DNA of 64,000 nucleotides from Gemmata sp. Lineage in GTDB: Bacteria; Planctomycetota; Planctomycetia; Gemmatales; Gemmataceae. The stretch covers positions 124,001-188,000 of the forward strand of contig JANWYJ010000029.1 of assembly GCA_025055115.1 (NCBI GenBank), read 5' to 3'. Of the stretch, positions 36,626 through 46,104 are shown piece by piece (the stretch's first letter is position 1; each line of letters opens with the position of its first letter). The notes beneath the pieces are model-generated. The model had not been told where the DNA came from, did not search any database, and was given only the letters and a program-made list of their open reading frames with translations. The position numbers and the translations under genes were made by a program.

Positions 36626-37432
36626 TTAGAGGTAGAAGATCACTTTTTTCTGCAACCAACTGACGACCGCCGTGGCCAAACCGATCAAAACCCCAGTGAA
36701 GACCAGCGCCGCCGCATACGCGTGACCGAGCTGCACCAATCCTTCCGCAGATGGAATACCCCCCAACAGCGGATCGCGAATGACCGACAAATACAGATTC
36801 ACTGGGTTGATGTCGACAACCCAGCCCAAGCCGCGTTGATCCAGCAAACTCCGCCGGTACATGATCGGTGTCAGGAAAAAGCCGATTTGACAACCCACCT
36901 CCAGAATTTGTGCGGTATCGTGGAAGAAGGCATTAATGAAGGCCCCGATGGTGGCGATGGCCCACGCCGCCAGCAGCGCCAGAATCATTCCGGGAATGGC
37001 CAACGCGACCCCTACCAACACCCCCGGATCGCCTTTCCAAAAGACAAGCAAACAGACGACAATCAGAAGGGCCAGTGAGGAATGAATCGCCTGCCCCAGA
37101 ACTGTTCGCAAGGTGTAAATCGTGTAGGGCATTGGGCTTTGGCGAATGTAAGCCTCGTTCTGCAGGAAGGCTCGGCTACCACTGGTCGCCGCTTCGCGTA
37201 AAAACCCCCACACCGCCAGACCGGCCAACGCGAACGCCGCATAACCGACGGGGTTGCTATCCCCGAACAATTGGCTGAAAACCACGGTAAAAACAATCGT
37301 CATCGCGATGGGATGCAACAGCGACCAGCCAACCCCCAAGACCGAACGCCGGTAACGCAACCGCAAGTCCAGTTGAACCAACGCCAAAAGAAAATGACGA
37401 GCCGTCCAAACGGCGGACAAGTGGTGCAACAT
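36626..37432 (-). CDS. ABC-2 polysaccharide-export permease (Wzm-like)
   Basis: This 268-residue inner-membrane permease has six predicted helices. The N-terminal amphipathic part (LVQLDLRLRYRRSVLGVGWS) is a hallmark of ABC-2 polysaccharide exporters, and the central PMPYTIYTLR and FFLTPIMYR motifs fit. It pairs with the ATPase downstream to move undecaprenyl-linked glycan across the membrane. ATG 37432 was chosen because GGAGCAGGG lies just upstream; a 37-codon extension to 37543 lacks conserved sequence. First gene of the operon. Confidence 0.9.
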   Translation of the reverse strand: MLHHLSAVWTARHFLLALVQLDLRLRYRRSVLGVGWSLLHPIAMTIVFTVVFSQLFGDSNPVGYAAFALAGLAVWGFLREAATSGSRAFLQNEAYIRQSPMPYTIYTLRTVLGQAIHSSLALLIVVCLLVFWKGDPGVLVGVALAIPGMILALLAAWAIATIGAFINAFFHDTAQILEVGCQIGFFLTPIMYRRSLLDQRGLGWVVDINPVNLYLSVIRDPLLGGIPSAEGLVQLGHAYAAALVFTGVLIGLATAVVSWLQKKVIFYL

Positions 37433-38167
37433 CCCTGCTCCCACACAAACGATCCGCAAGCCGGTCCCCATCGACGCGGCTGTTGTGCACCCACAGTAGC
37501 GAACAGTGGTTTTTCCCGCTAGTCCAACTGAGCCGTGTGGCAACAGGGCAAGAACGAACCCGGAGGAAAGGAAATCACCACGCGGAATTCAACAATTCCC
37601 AGGACCGATTGGGAGGGAGGAAAGCCGAGTGGCTGTGCAAGGCCGTTGCAAAGCCCATGATAGACCGGACAATGAGAAGGGCGTCAGCGCCATCACCATC
37701 GGCCGGACAATGAGAAGGGCATCAGCACCTGAGAAGGGCATCAGCACCATCGGCCGGACAATGAGAAGGGCGTCGGCACCATCATCTGTTGAGACAACTT
37801 CGACCCAAGGGTTATGGTGTTGGATATCCCGCCTGTAACGCCAACGGAGTGAGACCCGCGCAAGCCACTCGGCCACACCGTGCAGGTAGTCGGTTGCACA
37901 CTAGCGCCAACGGTAGGAGGGAAACAAGCGCCCGCCACCGGGGCGATACCCGAGTGGCTCACCCGACAATCTGACCTGGATACTTCACATCCCAAACGTT
38001 CTATGCGATTCCGTCCGAAGATCAGATTGCTCGGGAATGTCCGCGAGGAACGCACTCGGGCATCATTGGGCACAGATTGGAGTGTGCTCCAGAAACGTGC
38101 CTCAATCGTCATCGACCGACTTCGAAGGTCCGTGGCCTGGGTGAGGAACCGACAGGCCGGGCGAAGC
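37433..38167. repeat. Long spacer with a tandem array and an inverted repeat
   Basis: No supported gene in 735 bases. Units of about 33 bp built on RGCCGGACAATGAGAAGGGC occur at 37663-37700, 37701-37729, 37730-37751 (partial) and 37752-37786. An inverted repeat, AGCCACTCGG (37863-37872) / CCGAGTGGCT (37950-37959), encloses 77 bases, with a direct RCGCCAACGG pair (37838, 37904) around it. A third CCGAGTGGCT lies near 37625. Confidence 0.75.
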
Positions 38168-38626
38168 TTATTCGCTTTGGCCTGCGGTGATCGCGATTCG
38201 GCGTGGTTTGGCCGTTTCGTACTTCGGGCAGGTCACGGTCAGTACACCATTGGCCAGTTTGGCTTCGACTTTGTTGGTGTCGACCCCTGCCGGCAAAGCA
38301 ATCCGTTGCGCGAACCGACCATACAGACGGTTATCGTAACCGTTCTTCTTTTCCGGCGCTTTGCGTTCGCCGCGAATGATCAAATCACCATCTTGAACGG
38401 TCAGCTCAATATCCTTTTCGCTGACACCCGGAGCGTCGATCTCGACATAGAGGGCGTTCTCATCTTCCCACAACGACATCGGGAAGCTGGTCCAGGCCGA
38501 CGTGACGTTGAGCGGGGCGACGAAGGCCTCGTCCAGCATCCGGTCGAAGTGGTCGAAGATCGACGACAGCCGATTCCACGGTTGGGTGACCAACGCCGAG
38601 CTATGGTTCCGCAAAACAGGTAGCAT
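38168..38626 (-). CDS. Small heat shock protein Hsp20
   Basis: A 152-residue alpha-crystallin-type chaperone that holds unfolding proteins. The alpha-crystallin domain spans about 45-140: WEDENALYVEIDAPGVSEKD, DLIIRGER, the GRFAQRIALPAGVD stretch, and the family-defining end NGVLTVTCPK (the A-x-x-x-n-G-v-L motif). AAGGAGGTG lies 7 bases upstream of ATG 38626, one of the strongest sites in the window. A long hairpin upstream may control it. No partner gene is adjacent. Confidence 0.93.
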   Translation of the reverse strand: MLPVLRNHSSALVTQPWNRLSSIFDHFDRMLDEAFVAPLNVTSAWTSFPMSLWEDENALYVEIDAPGVSEKDIELTVQDGDLIIRGERKAPEKKNGYDNRLYGRFAQRIALPAGVDTNKVEAKLANGVLTVTCPKYETAKPRRIAITAGQSE

Positions 38627-38697
38627 AGTGACACCTCCTTCTGCAAGTTCACGGGCCACTAGAGAAAGGGAATCGCCATGCTAGGGCTTGCGGGAGT

Positions 38698-38727
38698 CCC
38701 CGCCGTTCGCCCGTGAGAACGGCGGGG
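38698..38727 (-). promoter_or_regulatory. 11-bp hairpin upstream of hsp20
   Basis: A perfect 11-bp inverted repeat, CCCCGCCGTTC / GAACGGCGGGG, with an 8-base loop lies 72 bases 5' of the hsp20 start. It has no T-tract, so it is not a clear terminator. It is not a CIRCE box (TTAGCACTC), but it could be an operator or part of the 5' leader. Confidence 0.4.
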
Positions 38728-39406
38728 CGAGTGGTTTACTCCCGCACTCCAGTAGATGGGAGTGGGCGTGAAAAGGATTCACGCCGTGGCCTTTTTTTTC
38801 CGCCGTCGAGACCAGCGAGAAGATTCTCCCGCCGGTCGAGGTGAAAAGGATTCACGCCGTGGCCTTTTTTTTCCGCACTCTGCCTTTTTTGGCCCCCCGG
38901 TGGATGTTTTTTACCCCCCCGGTGGATAATGATCCGGCCTAACTTTTCGGCACCCCAGGTGGGCGATGATCCCGCGGGACATTTTCGCTCCTAGCGCGAT
39001 AAATGAATGTATTTGATGAATCAGTGATCAATAGAACGAAAGATTTAATGGCCGACAGCTGACAGGCAGCGGCGGCAAGCCGGATCGTTCATGAGCGGGC
39101 TGAAACGGATCAGCAGTTCAGCTCTCACCAGACCCCAGGATTGCACTCTGGACAACGAAACCGCGTTCTGCGTACCCCCGACAGCATCCACCGCCGACCG
39201 CGGGTGTCGCCCACAAAGCAAGTTGGATTTCTTGCCGCTTTGATGATGAGGCCAGCTGAGTGGGGCTTGGCCGGGTCAGCGGTTGGTTCCGGGTCAGCGG
39301 TTGGTTCCGGGTCTGTTCAGCACTCGAGCTGGGTTCACTGGGACTTCGTAGTTCGATGTATCGCCGTCGAAGTCCGGTTCCGGGTCTATTCAGCGCTCGG
39401 GCCTGA
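38728..39406. repeat. Spacer with exact 36-bp repeat pair and further duplications
   Basis: The copies at 38768-38803 and 38841-38876 are 36 bp and identical (period 73), each holding a short GTGAA/TTCAC stem and a T8 run. Then CCCCCCGGTGGAT occurs twice (about 38895 and 38915). Further on lie an exact 18-bp tandem at 39273-39290/39291-39308 and a 24-bp pair (2 mismatches) at 39303-39326/39376-39399, period 73. No gene is supported. Confidence 0.85.
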
Positions 39407-41740
39407 TTAACGGCGTTCTTTCCGCGAACCGACCCACAACAAGAACGCCCCCAACAGCCCGAATATCACTACGGACGCGATTTTGGCCCCCAGCACCTCG
39501 TCCGGTTTCCATTCATGAATCCCCTGGTCGTTGATTTCACCAAATAGGTATCGACCAAGATTCAGCGTCTCCTGAATTTCCGGGACAAACGCCGTAAAGG
39601 CGATGAGTAAGCCACACAACGTTCCGCCGGCGATAAAGCCGCTGGCCAGCAACACCCCGGGGCTGGTTTCGGTTTCTGTTTCGCTGTGGGATTGGCCGCG
39701 GATCCGGTCGGCGACCAAGCGCAGCATACCACCAAGGAAAATTGGGGTACTCGAAGCCAAAGACAGATACATTCCCACGGCCACCGGCAGCGCTGAGACG
39801 CGACACAACTCCAACACCACGGCAATCATCACCCCGGCGATGATGAGCGACCATTCCAGCGTCCCACCGAGAATCCCTTCGATGATGTTGGCAAAGAGCC
39901 GCGGTTGGGGTGCGGTGAATTCCCGCGGTGCGTCGGTGCCGTTATCCATTGTTTTTTCTTCGCGCGCGATGGGAACATCGGTGCGGTAAACGGGTTGGCC
40001 GTCGGCCGTGACCAGATACCGCCCCGGTTTGAGAAGGTCGTGTTCACCGCGGCGAACGTGAACCACGAAGTAGTCGTTGGTATCCAGCCGCTCGCCCGCA
40101 TTGTAGGGCCGGCCCGGCTTCTCTTTCGGGGCATCGGCTGGGATCGCCAGCTTCACGTCGGCGGGAATTCCCTTCTTGGTGGTGTGAACAGCGGCTTGGT
40201 TCAAAAGCAACATCGTGACGCCAATCACTAACGCCGACGACACCGCCCCAATCAAGATGCCCCACTGTTGCTTGGACGGAGTCGCACCCACCAGATAACC
40301 GGTTTTGAGGTCTTGCGAGGTCGTGCCGCCGTTGCTGGAGGCGATACACACCACCGCAGCAATCGTCAGGGCGGTGAGCATCGCCGCTGGCCCGGTGCGG
40401 CCCAGCAGCAGGAAAATGAGACAAACCAGCAGCAGCGTGGCGATGGTCATCCCCGAAATCGGGTTTGATGAACTGCCGACTTCACCCGTCAGCCGGCTGG
40501 AAACGGTCACGAACAAGAAGCCAAACAGCAGAATCATCACCGCGCCAAGCAAGCCCTGCACATTCAGTCCTAAGCCCAATTGCGGCACCAAGGCCAGAAT
40601 CACCACCAAGCCAATACTGCCCCATAACACCACCGTCATCGGCATATCGCGCTCGGTGCGTGGTACAGTTTGGACTCCCTGCCCGTTGGCGGCCGCGGCC
40701 CGGGCTGCACGCATGTCGCGTAACCCGGCGATGATCGAGCTGATGATCAGCGGCATGGCCCGGACCATGCTGATAATGCCGCCGGCGGCCACCGCGCCGG
40801 CACCGATGTAACGCAAATAGGTGACGCGCAGGTCGTCCGGTTCCATATTGCGAATCAGACCGGGGTTGGTCATGTCTTGGGGGTAGTCCGGGTTCCACCG
40901 CGCCGGGGCCACCGGTTCCTGCAACGCCTCGCCAAATGTCGCAATCAGCGGCCCTAACACGAAGTATGAAATGACTGCCCCGGCCATCATCAGCGCCGCC
41001 ACCCGCGGCCCGATGAGAAACCCCACGCCCATCAACTCCGGGGATAACTCGCCACTGAGTTGCCCACCTTTCAGCCCCGATTTCGCCCCGGTGGCCGGGT
41101 CCTGGACATACAACTTCGTCGCGGGTTCCGAGGCCCACAACTTGCTCGCCGCGGTCAGGAATTTGTGGAGAAACGCCACACCAAAGCCAATGAACACCAT
41201 TTTGGCCGTCGCCCCGCCTTTCTCCCCGGCGATCAGCACCTCGGCGCAGGCGGTTCCCTCGGGGTAAATCAACTTCCCATGCTGCTTGACGATAAATGCC
41301 CGCCGCAGGGGGATCATCATGAGAATGCCCAGAACCGCCCCCAAGACCGACACGGTCATAACGCGAATCGGGTCCATCTCGAAGCCTAACAGCAACAACG
41401 CCGGCATCGTCACGCCCACGCCAAAGGCGATGCTCTCACCAGCGCTGCCGGTCGTCTGGACGATGTTGTTTTCCAGAATGGTGGCCTTGCGGAAGCCAAA
41501 GGCTTTCGAGAACGCCCGAAAGAGCGTGATCGACAAAACCGCAATCGGTACCGAGGCCGACACCGTCAGGCCGACTTTCAGCACCAAATACAACGACGAT
41601 GCGCCAAAGATGATGCCCAGAATCACCCCAGTCAGCACCGCGGGGAAAGTGAACTCCGGAGGCGATTGCGTGGGTGGGATGAAGGGCTGATGCGAGGGCG
41701 GTGAGGCATCGCTGGGCGAAGCGGCCGATGCAGACGACAT
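39407..41740 (-). CDS. OPT-family oligopeptide transporter
   Basis: A 777-residue inner-membrane protein of the OPT family (bacterial type), which imports peptides or metal-chelator complexes using ion gradients. The N-terminus has a Ser/Ala/Pro-rich cytoplasmic stretch and then many helices. Family motifs include TVSASVPIAVLSITLFRAF, NNIVQTTGSAGESIAFGVG, GTACAEVLIAGEKGG and LKTGYLVGATPSKQQ. About residues 545-630 form a hydrophilic insert, unusual in the family, with VKLAIPADAPKEKPGRPYN and GRYLVTADGQPVYRTDV. ATG 41740 follows AAGGA at about 10 bases. No accessory gene is adjacent. Confidence 0.9.
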   Translation of the reverse strand: MSSASAASPSDASPPSHQPFIPPTQSPPEFTFPAVLTGVILGIIFGASSLYLVLKVGLTVSASVPIAVLSITLFRAFSKAFGFRKATILENNIVQTTGSAGESIAFGVGVTMPALLLLGFEMDPIRVMTVSVLGAVLGILMMIPLRRAFIVKQHGKLIYPEGTACAEVLIAGEKGGATAKMVFIGFGVAFLHKFLTAASKLWASEPATKLYVQDPATGAKSGLKGGQLSGELSPELMGVGFLIGPRVAALMMAGAVISYFVLGPLIATFGEALQEPVAPARWNPDYPQDMTNPGLIRNMEPDDLRVTYLRYIGAGAVAAGGIISMVRAMPLIISSIIAGLRDMRAARAAAANGQGVQTVPRTERDMPMTVVLWGSIGLVVILALVPQLGLGLNVQGLLGAVMILLFGFLFVTVSSRLTGEVGSSSNPISGMTIATLLLVCLIFLLLGRTGPAAMLTALTIAAVVCIASSNGGTTSQDLKTGYLVGATPSKQQWGILIGAVSSALVIGVTMLLLNQAAVHTTKKGIPADVKLAIPADAPKEKPGRPYNAGERLDTNDYFVVHVRRGEHDLLKPGRYLVTADGQPVYRTDVPIAREEKTMDNGTDAPREFTAPQPRLFANIIEGILGGTLEWSLIIAGVMIAVVLELCRVSALPVAVGMYLSLASSTPIFLGGMLRLVADRIRGQSHSETETETSPGVLLASGFIAGGTLCGLLIAFTAFVPEIQETLNLGRYLFGEINDQGIHEWKPDEVLGAKIASVVIFGLLGAFLLWVGSRKERR

Positions 41741-42067
41741 AGCTATCAGGTCCTTATTCGAAGGTCGAGGGGTCAATGGGTGGGTGGTGAACTCGGTTCG
41801 TCAGCCTGTTCTTGGCGGTTTGCCGGGCCTGGTAATCGAGTGGCAAGAGTTCTGGGTAGTGAACTCGGTTCGTCAGTCTCTTCTCGGTGGTTTCAGTGTA
41901 TCCGGGGCTGGGAGTCGATCGCCCGCCTCTCAGGAGCAGCAAGTCCACCCTCTGGAGCGGGTGTCGCCCGCTCCCAGTCTGGGGGGTATCGGATGGCATC
42001 GGCGGCCCCTGTGTCATCCCCAGAGTGCGGAGGGGCGGGGCTTTTCGCTGTGGCCTGAAAATTCGGC
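41741..42067. repeat. Spacer with 35-bp repeat pair, period 72
   Basis: The copies at 41787-41821 and 41859-41893 are 35 bp with 4 mismatches, each starting GTGAACTCGGTTCGTCAG. The 37-base gap between them is unrelated. No gene, promoter or terminator is evident in the remaining sequence to 42067. Confidence 0.75.
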
Positions 42068-42499
42068 TCAGGCCGTACCAAGCTCCGCGAGGATGGTGGC
42101 GGCCCGGTTGGCATCGCTGACCGTGTCGAAGGTGGCATACCCTACGAACTTTCCTCCCACCACCGACATCACTAAACCATGCAAGTTGATCCCGGCCATT
42201 TCCCAGGCTTGTGTCAGTCGTCCCCCCAGGCCCGCTTTGTCGTCGCCTTCTACGCGCATCACAATCGGTTCACTGACCTCATGCAACCCGGCTTCCCGGG
42301 CGGCTTTCAGCTCGCCGTTGCCGTGCAACGGGGCCACATACAAATCCCCCATCCCGGGTTTGGTGGCCGAACGCTGGCTGTAGACGTACTCCAGATGCGC
42401 TCCGGCCTCGGCTAACTTCTTCAACTTGGCCGCAATGCCCCCGGGTTTATCTTCCACTTCTGTGTGAAACAGATGAACACGTTGCATTTTGAAGCTCAT
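42068..42499 (-). CDS. ACT-domain protein (tandem ACT)
   Basis: A 143-residue cytoplasmic protein with two ACT-like halves, as in the regulatory domains of amino acid enzymes. The first half starts VHLFHTEVEDKPGGIAAKLK and the second IVMRVEGDDKAGLGGRLTQA. It has no catalytic domain, so it probably binds a small ligand and may regulate a partner. AGGAG lies about 9 bases before ATG 42499. It is divergent from the amidohydrolase at 42677, which is bracketed by a second ACT protein at 45613-46104. Confidence 0.8.
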   Translation of the reverse strand: MSFKMQRVHLFHTEVEDKPGGIAAKLKKLAEAGAHLEYVYSQRSATKPGMGDLYVAPLHGNGELKAAREAGLHEVSEPIVMRVEGDDKAGLGGRLTQAWEMAGINLHGLVMSVVGGKFVGYATFDTVSDANRAATILAELGTA

Positions 42500-42676
42500 G
42501 AGAAGGGTCTCCTGGGGTGCGGCGAGCTGCCGCGATTGTCGAGAAATGTCGCGTGTCCCGCTTCCATCGAAGTGTTCCATGCGACAAACCATCCATTGGC
42601 GATGATAACTCTGGCCAGGCGCTTTGCAACTGTGTAGCTTCTGTGAAATCGCCCGGTGTGTCTGTCAGGAGTCCGC

Positions 42677-45283
42677 ATGTACCGATTTGCACCACTGATT
42701 CCAATAGCCATTGGATTGTCGCTCCCGCTTCTGCCCGCGGTACCCCTGGCGCCGCCGGCGGCTAAACGCCTCGCCTTCACCGGCGCCACAATCTATACCG
42801 CCACAAGCGAACAACCCATCGACAACGGTCTTCTCCTCATCCACAACGGGACAATCGAATACGTCGGCCCGTTTCCAGACATGTTCGATCGCACCAACAC
42901 AGACGTGATCGACCTCAAAGGCCGGGTCATCATTCCGGGCCTTGTGGATACGCACTCACACCTGGGCGTCTGGAGTCGGCCGGGCGTCCCTGGCAATACC
43001 GACGGCAACGAAATGAGCGGACCGGTGCAACCGGCCGTGCGGGCTATCGATTCCTTCAATCCCGATGACCCTGGTATCAACATGGCTCTGGCCGGTGGCA
43101 TCACCACCGCCAACGTCATGCCTGGCAGCGGCAATGTCATTGGTGGCCAAACCGTCTATGTGAAGTACCGCGGACGAAGCATTGACGAAATGCGCATCAC
43201 CGGGCGGCACCATGGTCGCGAAATCCTTGGCGGCCTGAAGATGGCCAACGGCGAAAACCCCAAAGGCTACGGTCGCAATAAGCAGCAAGCGCCGTTCACG
43301 CGGATGAAGATTGCGGCTCTGCAGCGCGAAACCTTCCAGAGGGCGCAGGAATACAAGGCTCGGCTCGACGCCGGCGAGAAACCCGCCCGCGACATTGCCC
43401 TCGAACCGCTCGTCGAAGTGCTGGAAGGCCGCCGCACCGTCCACTTCCACTGTCACCGTGCCGACGATCTGCTCACCGCCATCCGGATCAGCGAAGAATT
43501 CGGCTTCGAGATCGTGTTGCAACACGCTACCGAGGGCTATCGCGTGGCCGAGGTTCTGGCGAAGAAGAAAATTCCCGTCTCGCTTACCTTGCTCGATGCC
43601 CCTGGTGGCAAAGCCGAGACGATGGGGTTATTGGAAGAAAATGCCGCCATCCTGGAAAAAGCCGGCGTGACTGTCACCATCAACACCGACGACAGCATTA
43701 CCGAATCGCGGTTCTTCCTTCGCACCGGGGCCATCGCCGTGCGCGGCGGCATGAGCGAAGCCGCGGCCCTGAAAGCCCTCACGCTCAACGCGGCCCGGTT
43801 ATTACATCTCGATCACCGCCTTGGCTCGCTGGAAAAGGGCAAAGATGCCGACTTTGTTATCCTCAGTGGCCCGCCGTTCAGCGTCTACACGCAGGTTCTG
43901 CAAACCTGGATCGACGGTCAGAAAGTGTTCGATGTGACGACTGATCGCGCCTACCAAACAGGCGGGTTTGCCCTGCCCGCAGGCGAAAAGCTGCCGCCAC
44001 CCAAACGGCCCGGCGAATTCCAGGGCGTCCGGGCAGGCGGCGCGGTCCCGACGTTCGATGGCCAAACGCCACCGTGGAAGAACGCGATCGCCGTCGTTGC
44101 CGATCAGATTCACACGGCCGGTCCGCGCGGGTCCTTCCGCGGCGCGATCCTCATCCGGGACGGCAGAATCGCCAATGTCACCGTGGGCGATGCCGTGATT
44201 CAGAACATGCCCGTGTACAAAGCCAAGCACGTCACACCGGGGTTGATCGATAGCTTCTGTGTCGCGGGGCTATCGGGTGCCTGGAACATCCCCGCCGATC
44301 AGGATCAGGACGAACTGAGCGACCCCCACCAAGCCGATCTGCGCGTTCTCGATGGTTTCAACGCTCGCGAACCGCTGCTCGAATTCCTCCAGGCCAACGG
44401 AACCACCATCGTGCATACCACGCCCGGGCGGCAGAACCCCCTGGCAGGACGCAGCGGTATCTTCCGTACCGATGGCCACACCACCGAAGCCGCGAGCATC
44501 ACACCCGTTTATGCCGTGGTGGTGAATCTTGGTGAAGTTCCCAAAAGCCGCCACATTACCACCCGCATGGGCGTTGCCGCCCTGGTCCGCAAAGCTTTCA
44601 GCGAAGCACAACATTATGCGAAACAAAACCTTGCGACGAAGAATCCCAAGCTCGAGGCCTTGATTTTGGCCCTGGAAAGGAAAGTTCCCGTCTACTTCGC
44701 GGCCCACCGCAAAGACGACATTCAAACCGCGTTACGCATCGCGCAGGAGTTCAACCTCCAACCGGTCGTGGCGCTGGGTACCGAAGCCTATCGCATGGTC
44801 GACGAGTTGAAGAAAGCGGGGGTTCCGGTCGTTGTTCACCCCACCATGCAGCGCGCCGGCAGCAGTATCGAAACCCTCCACTCCTTCACTGCCAACGCCG
44901 CCACCCTCGATGGGGCTGGTATCCCAGTGACCATCTGCACAGGCTTTGAAGGTTACGTTCCCAAAACTCGCGTGCTGCGTCACGAAGCGGCCATGGCCGT
45001 CGCGGCGGGGATGGACAAAGACCGCGCCTTGCACGCCATCACCATCAACGCCGCCAAACTGCTGGGCCTCGACAAGGACTACGGCAGTATCGAAGTGGGG
45101 AAAGTCGCCGATTTGGTACTGTACGACGGCGACCCGTTTGAACACACCACGCACGTGACCCACACCCTCCAACGCGGCCAGGTTGTCTACAACCGCGACG
45201 ACTACCTGAAGTTGCCCTTTGAACGCCGCATCTTGCCGCTGCTGGGAGGAGGGCCAGGTTCTGGGTGTTGCCTGAGCTGGTAG
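42677..45283 (+). CDS. Exported two-domain amidohydrolase, second domain degenerate
   Basis: An 868-residue protein with a signal peptide (residues 1-29), so it is exported. The first domain (about 35-440) is an imidazolonepropionase/dihydroorotase-type amidohydrolase: His93 and His95 in THSHLG, FHCHRADD, LQHATEGY and the Asp in TINTDDS. The second domain (about 460-855) has the same fold and C-terminal GSIEVGKVADLVLYDGDPF, but its metal motif position reads LIDSFCV, without an HxH, so it is probably structural. ATG 42677 was chosen because AGGAG lies 6 bases upstream and it begins the signal peptide. The substrate is unknown; planctomycetes carry several. Confidence 0.85.
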   Translation: MYRFAPLIPIAIGLSLPLLPAVPLAPPAAKRLAFTGATIYTATSEQPIDNGLLLIHNGTIEYVGPFPDMFDRTNTDVIDLKGRVIIPGLVDTHSHLGVWSRPGVPGNTDGNEMSGPVQPAVRAIDSFNPDDPGINMALAGGITTANVMPGSGNVIGGQTVYVKYRGRSIDEMRITGRHHGREILGGLKMANGENPKGYGRNKQQAPFTRMKIAALQRETFQRAQEYKARLDAGEKPARDIALEPLVEVLEGRRTVHFHCHRADDLLTAIRISEEFGFEIVLQHATEGYRVAEVLAKKKIPVSLTLLDAPGGKAETMGLLEENAAILEKAGVTVTINTDDSITESRFFLRTGAIAVRGGMSEAAALKALTLNAARLLHLDHRLGSLEKGKDADFVILSGPPFSVYTQVLQTWIDGQKVFDVTTDRAYQTGGFALPAGEKLPPPKRPGEFQGVRAGGAVPTFDGQTPPWKNAIAVVADQIHTAGPRGSFRGAILIRDGRIANVTVGDAVIQNMPVYKAKHVTPGLIDSFCVAGLSGAWNIPADQDQDELSDPHQADLRVLDGFNAREPLLEFLQANGTTIVHTTPGRQNPLAGRSGIFRTDGHTTEAASITPVYAVVVNLGEVPKSRHITTRMGVAALVRKAFSEAQHYAKQNLATKNPKLEALILALERKVPVYFAAHRKDDIQTALRIAQEFNLQPVVALGTEAYRMVDELKKAGVPVVVHPTMQRAGSSIETLHSFTANAATLDGAGIPVTICTGFEGYVPKTRVLRHEAAMAVAAGMDKDRALHAITINAAKLLGLDKDYGSIEVGKVADLVLYDGDPFEHTTHVTHTLQRGQVVYNRDDYLKLPFERRILPLLGGGPGSGCCLSW

Positions 45284-45612
45284 GCGAACGGGGCATTATC
45301 CGATCATTGAGGAATGATGGAAGGAAGATGCGGCCGACGGAAGATGCGGCCGCCGCGCGAACTTCCCTTCCTTCCATCATTCGTACCGCCACCGGCGACC
45401 TTCTTCATCGGCCTTTCTGCCCCTGTGGCGCTGTTGGTCCGGGCATCGGGAATTCGCGCGATGGGATCAGCGTGCGCAGGGCCAGAATCTCATGGCGAGA
45501 ATTCGGTCGCCCCCTTTCTCCAGAGGCGAAACTCCAGAGACGGTTCCCAAACCCCACGCACGTTGGAAAACAAGGTGGATGCGATACCCCATCACAAGTT
45601 ATGAAACCACCT
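45284..45612. repeat. Convergent spacer with a 16-bp inverted repeat
   Basis: A perfect 16-bp inverted repeat at 45312-45327 and 45367-45382 (GAATGATGGAAGGAAG and its complement) encloses 39 bases. The 16-bp unit GGAAGATGCGGCCGAC is duplicated in tandem at about 45324-45355 with one change. It lies 28 bases after the amidohydrolase stop, so a terminator role is possible, but it has no T-tract. Nothing else coding is supported. Confidence 0.7.
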
Positions 45613-46104
45613 TTACTCGCCCAAATCGGCTTCGGTAAAGAGGGTGAACCCTTGGGTATCCAACGCGGCCGCCGCCCCTTCGAAGTCGTCGACATAGACG
45701 GCCACCGCGGTATTGCCCATCGGCCCTACGCCGGCCAAAAGCGGATACATATAGCACACGTTGATTTCCGCGGTCAGAAGGGCCTTCATGATGGTCAGCA
45801 GGGGGTGATCGTCGTCGGGCAATTTCACCACCAAAAGATCGCTTTCGGTGAAGGCGAACTTCGCCGCAGTGAGAATTTCGTACCCACGTTCGTAATCGCT
45901 GGGTACCAGGCGGATGATCGCGCAGTCGGCGGTTTCCACCACCGTCAGCGACACGACGCGAATATCGGTTTGCTCGAAGCGGCGAACCAAATCGAGCAAT
46001 GCGCCCATCCGGTTAGCCAAGAACACATTGAACTGACGCACACTGGGCCAATCACGACCTTTGGCGGTCGCATAATCGACCTCGGCCTTGTCGCCGAAAC
46101 TCAT
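45613..46104 (-). CDS. ACT-domain protein
   Basis: A 163-residue cytoplasmic protein with ACT-like folds in both halves: VRQFNVFLANRMGALLDLVR, IRVVSLTVVETADCAIIRL, then LLVVKLPDDDHPLLTIMKA and INVCYMYPLLAGV. It resembles small ACT regulators of amino acid metabolism and lacks catalytic motifs. AAGGAG sits 5 bases before ATG 46104; a GTG at 46110 would be too close to that site. It converges on the exported amidohydrolase and is distinct from the other ACT gene at 42068-42499. Confidence 0.8.
   Translation of the reverse strand: MSFGDKAEVDYATAKGRDWPSVRQFNVFLANRMGALLDLVRRFEQTDIRVVSLTVVETADCAIIRLVPSDYERGYEILTAAKFAFTESDLLVVKLPDDDHPLLTIMKALLTAEINVCYMYPLLAGVGPMGNTAVAVYVDDFEGAAAALDTQGFTLFTEADLGE

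Noticed and set aside
37620-37966. tRNA-Ser/Leu-like GCCGAGTGGC segments
   Set aside because: No acceptor pairing, anticodon stem or GTTCRA T-loop could be formed in either orientation.
39141-39410. 89-codon plus-strand frame
   Set aside because: Composed of the local duplications and lacking conserved sequence.
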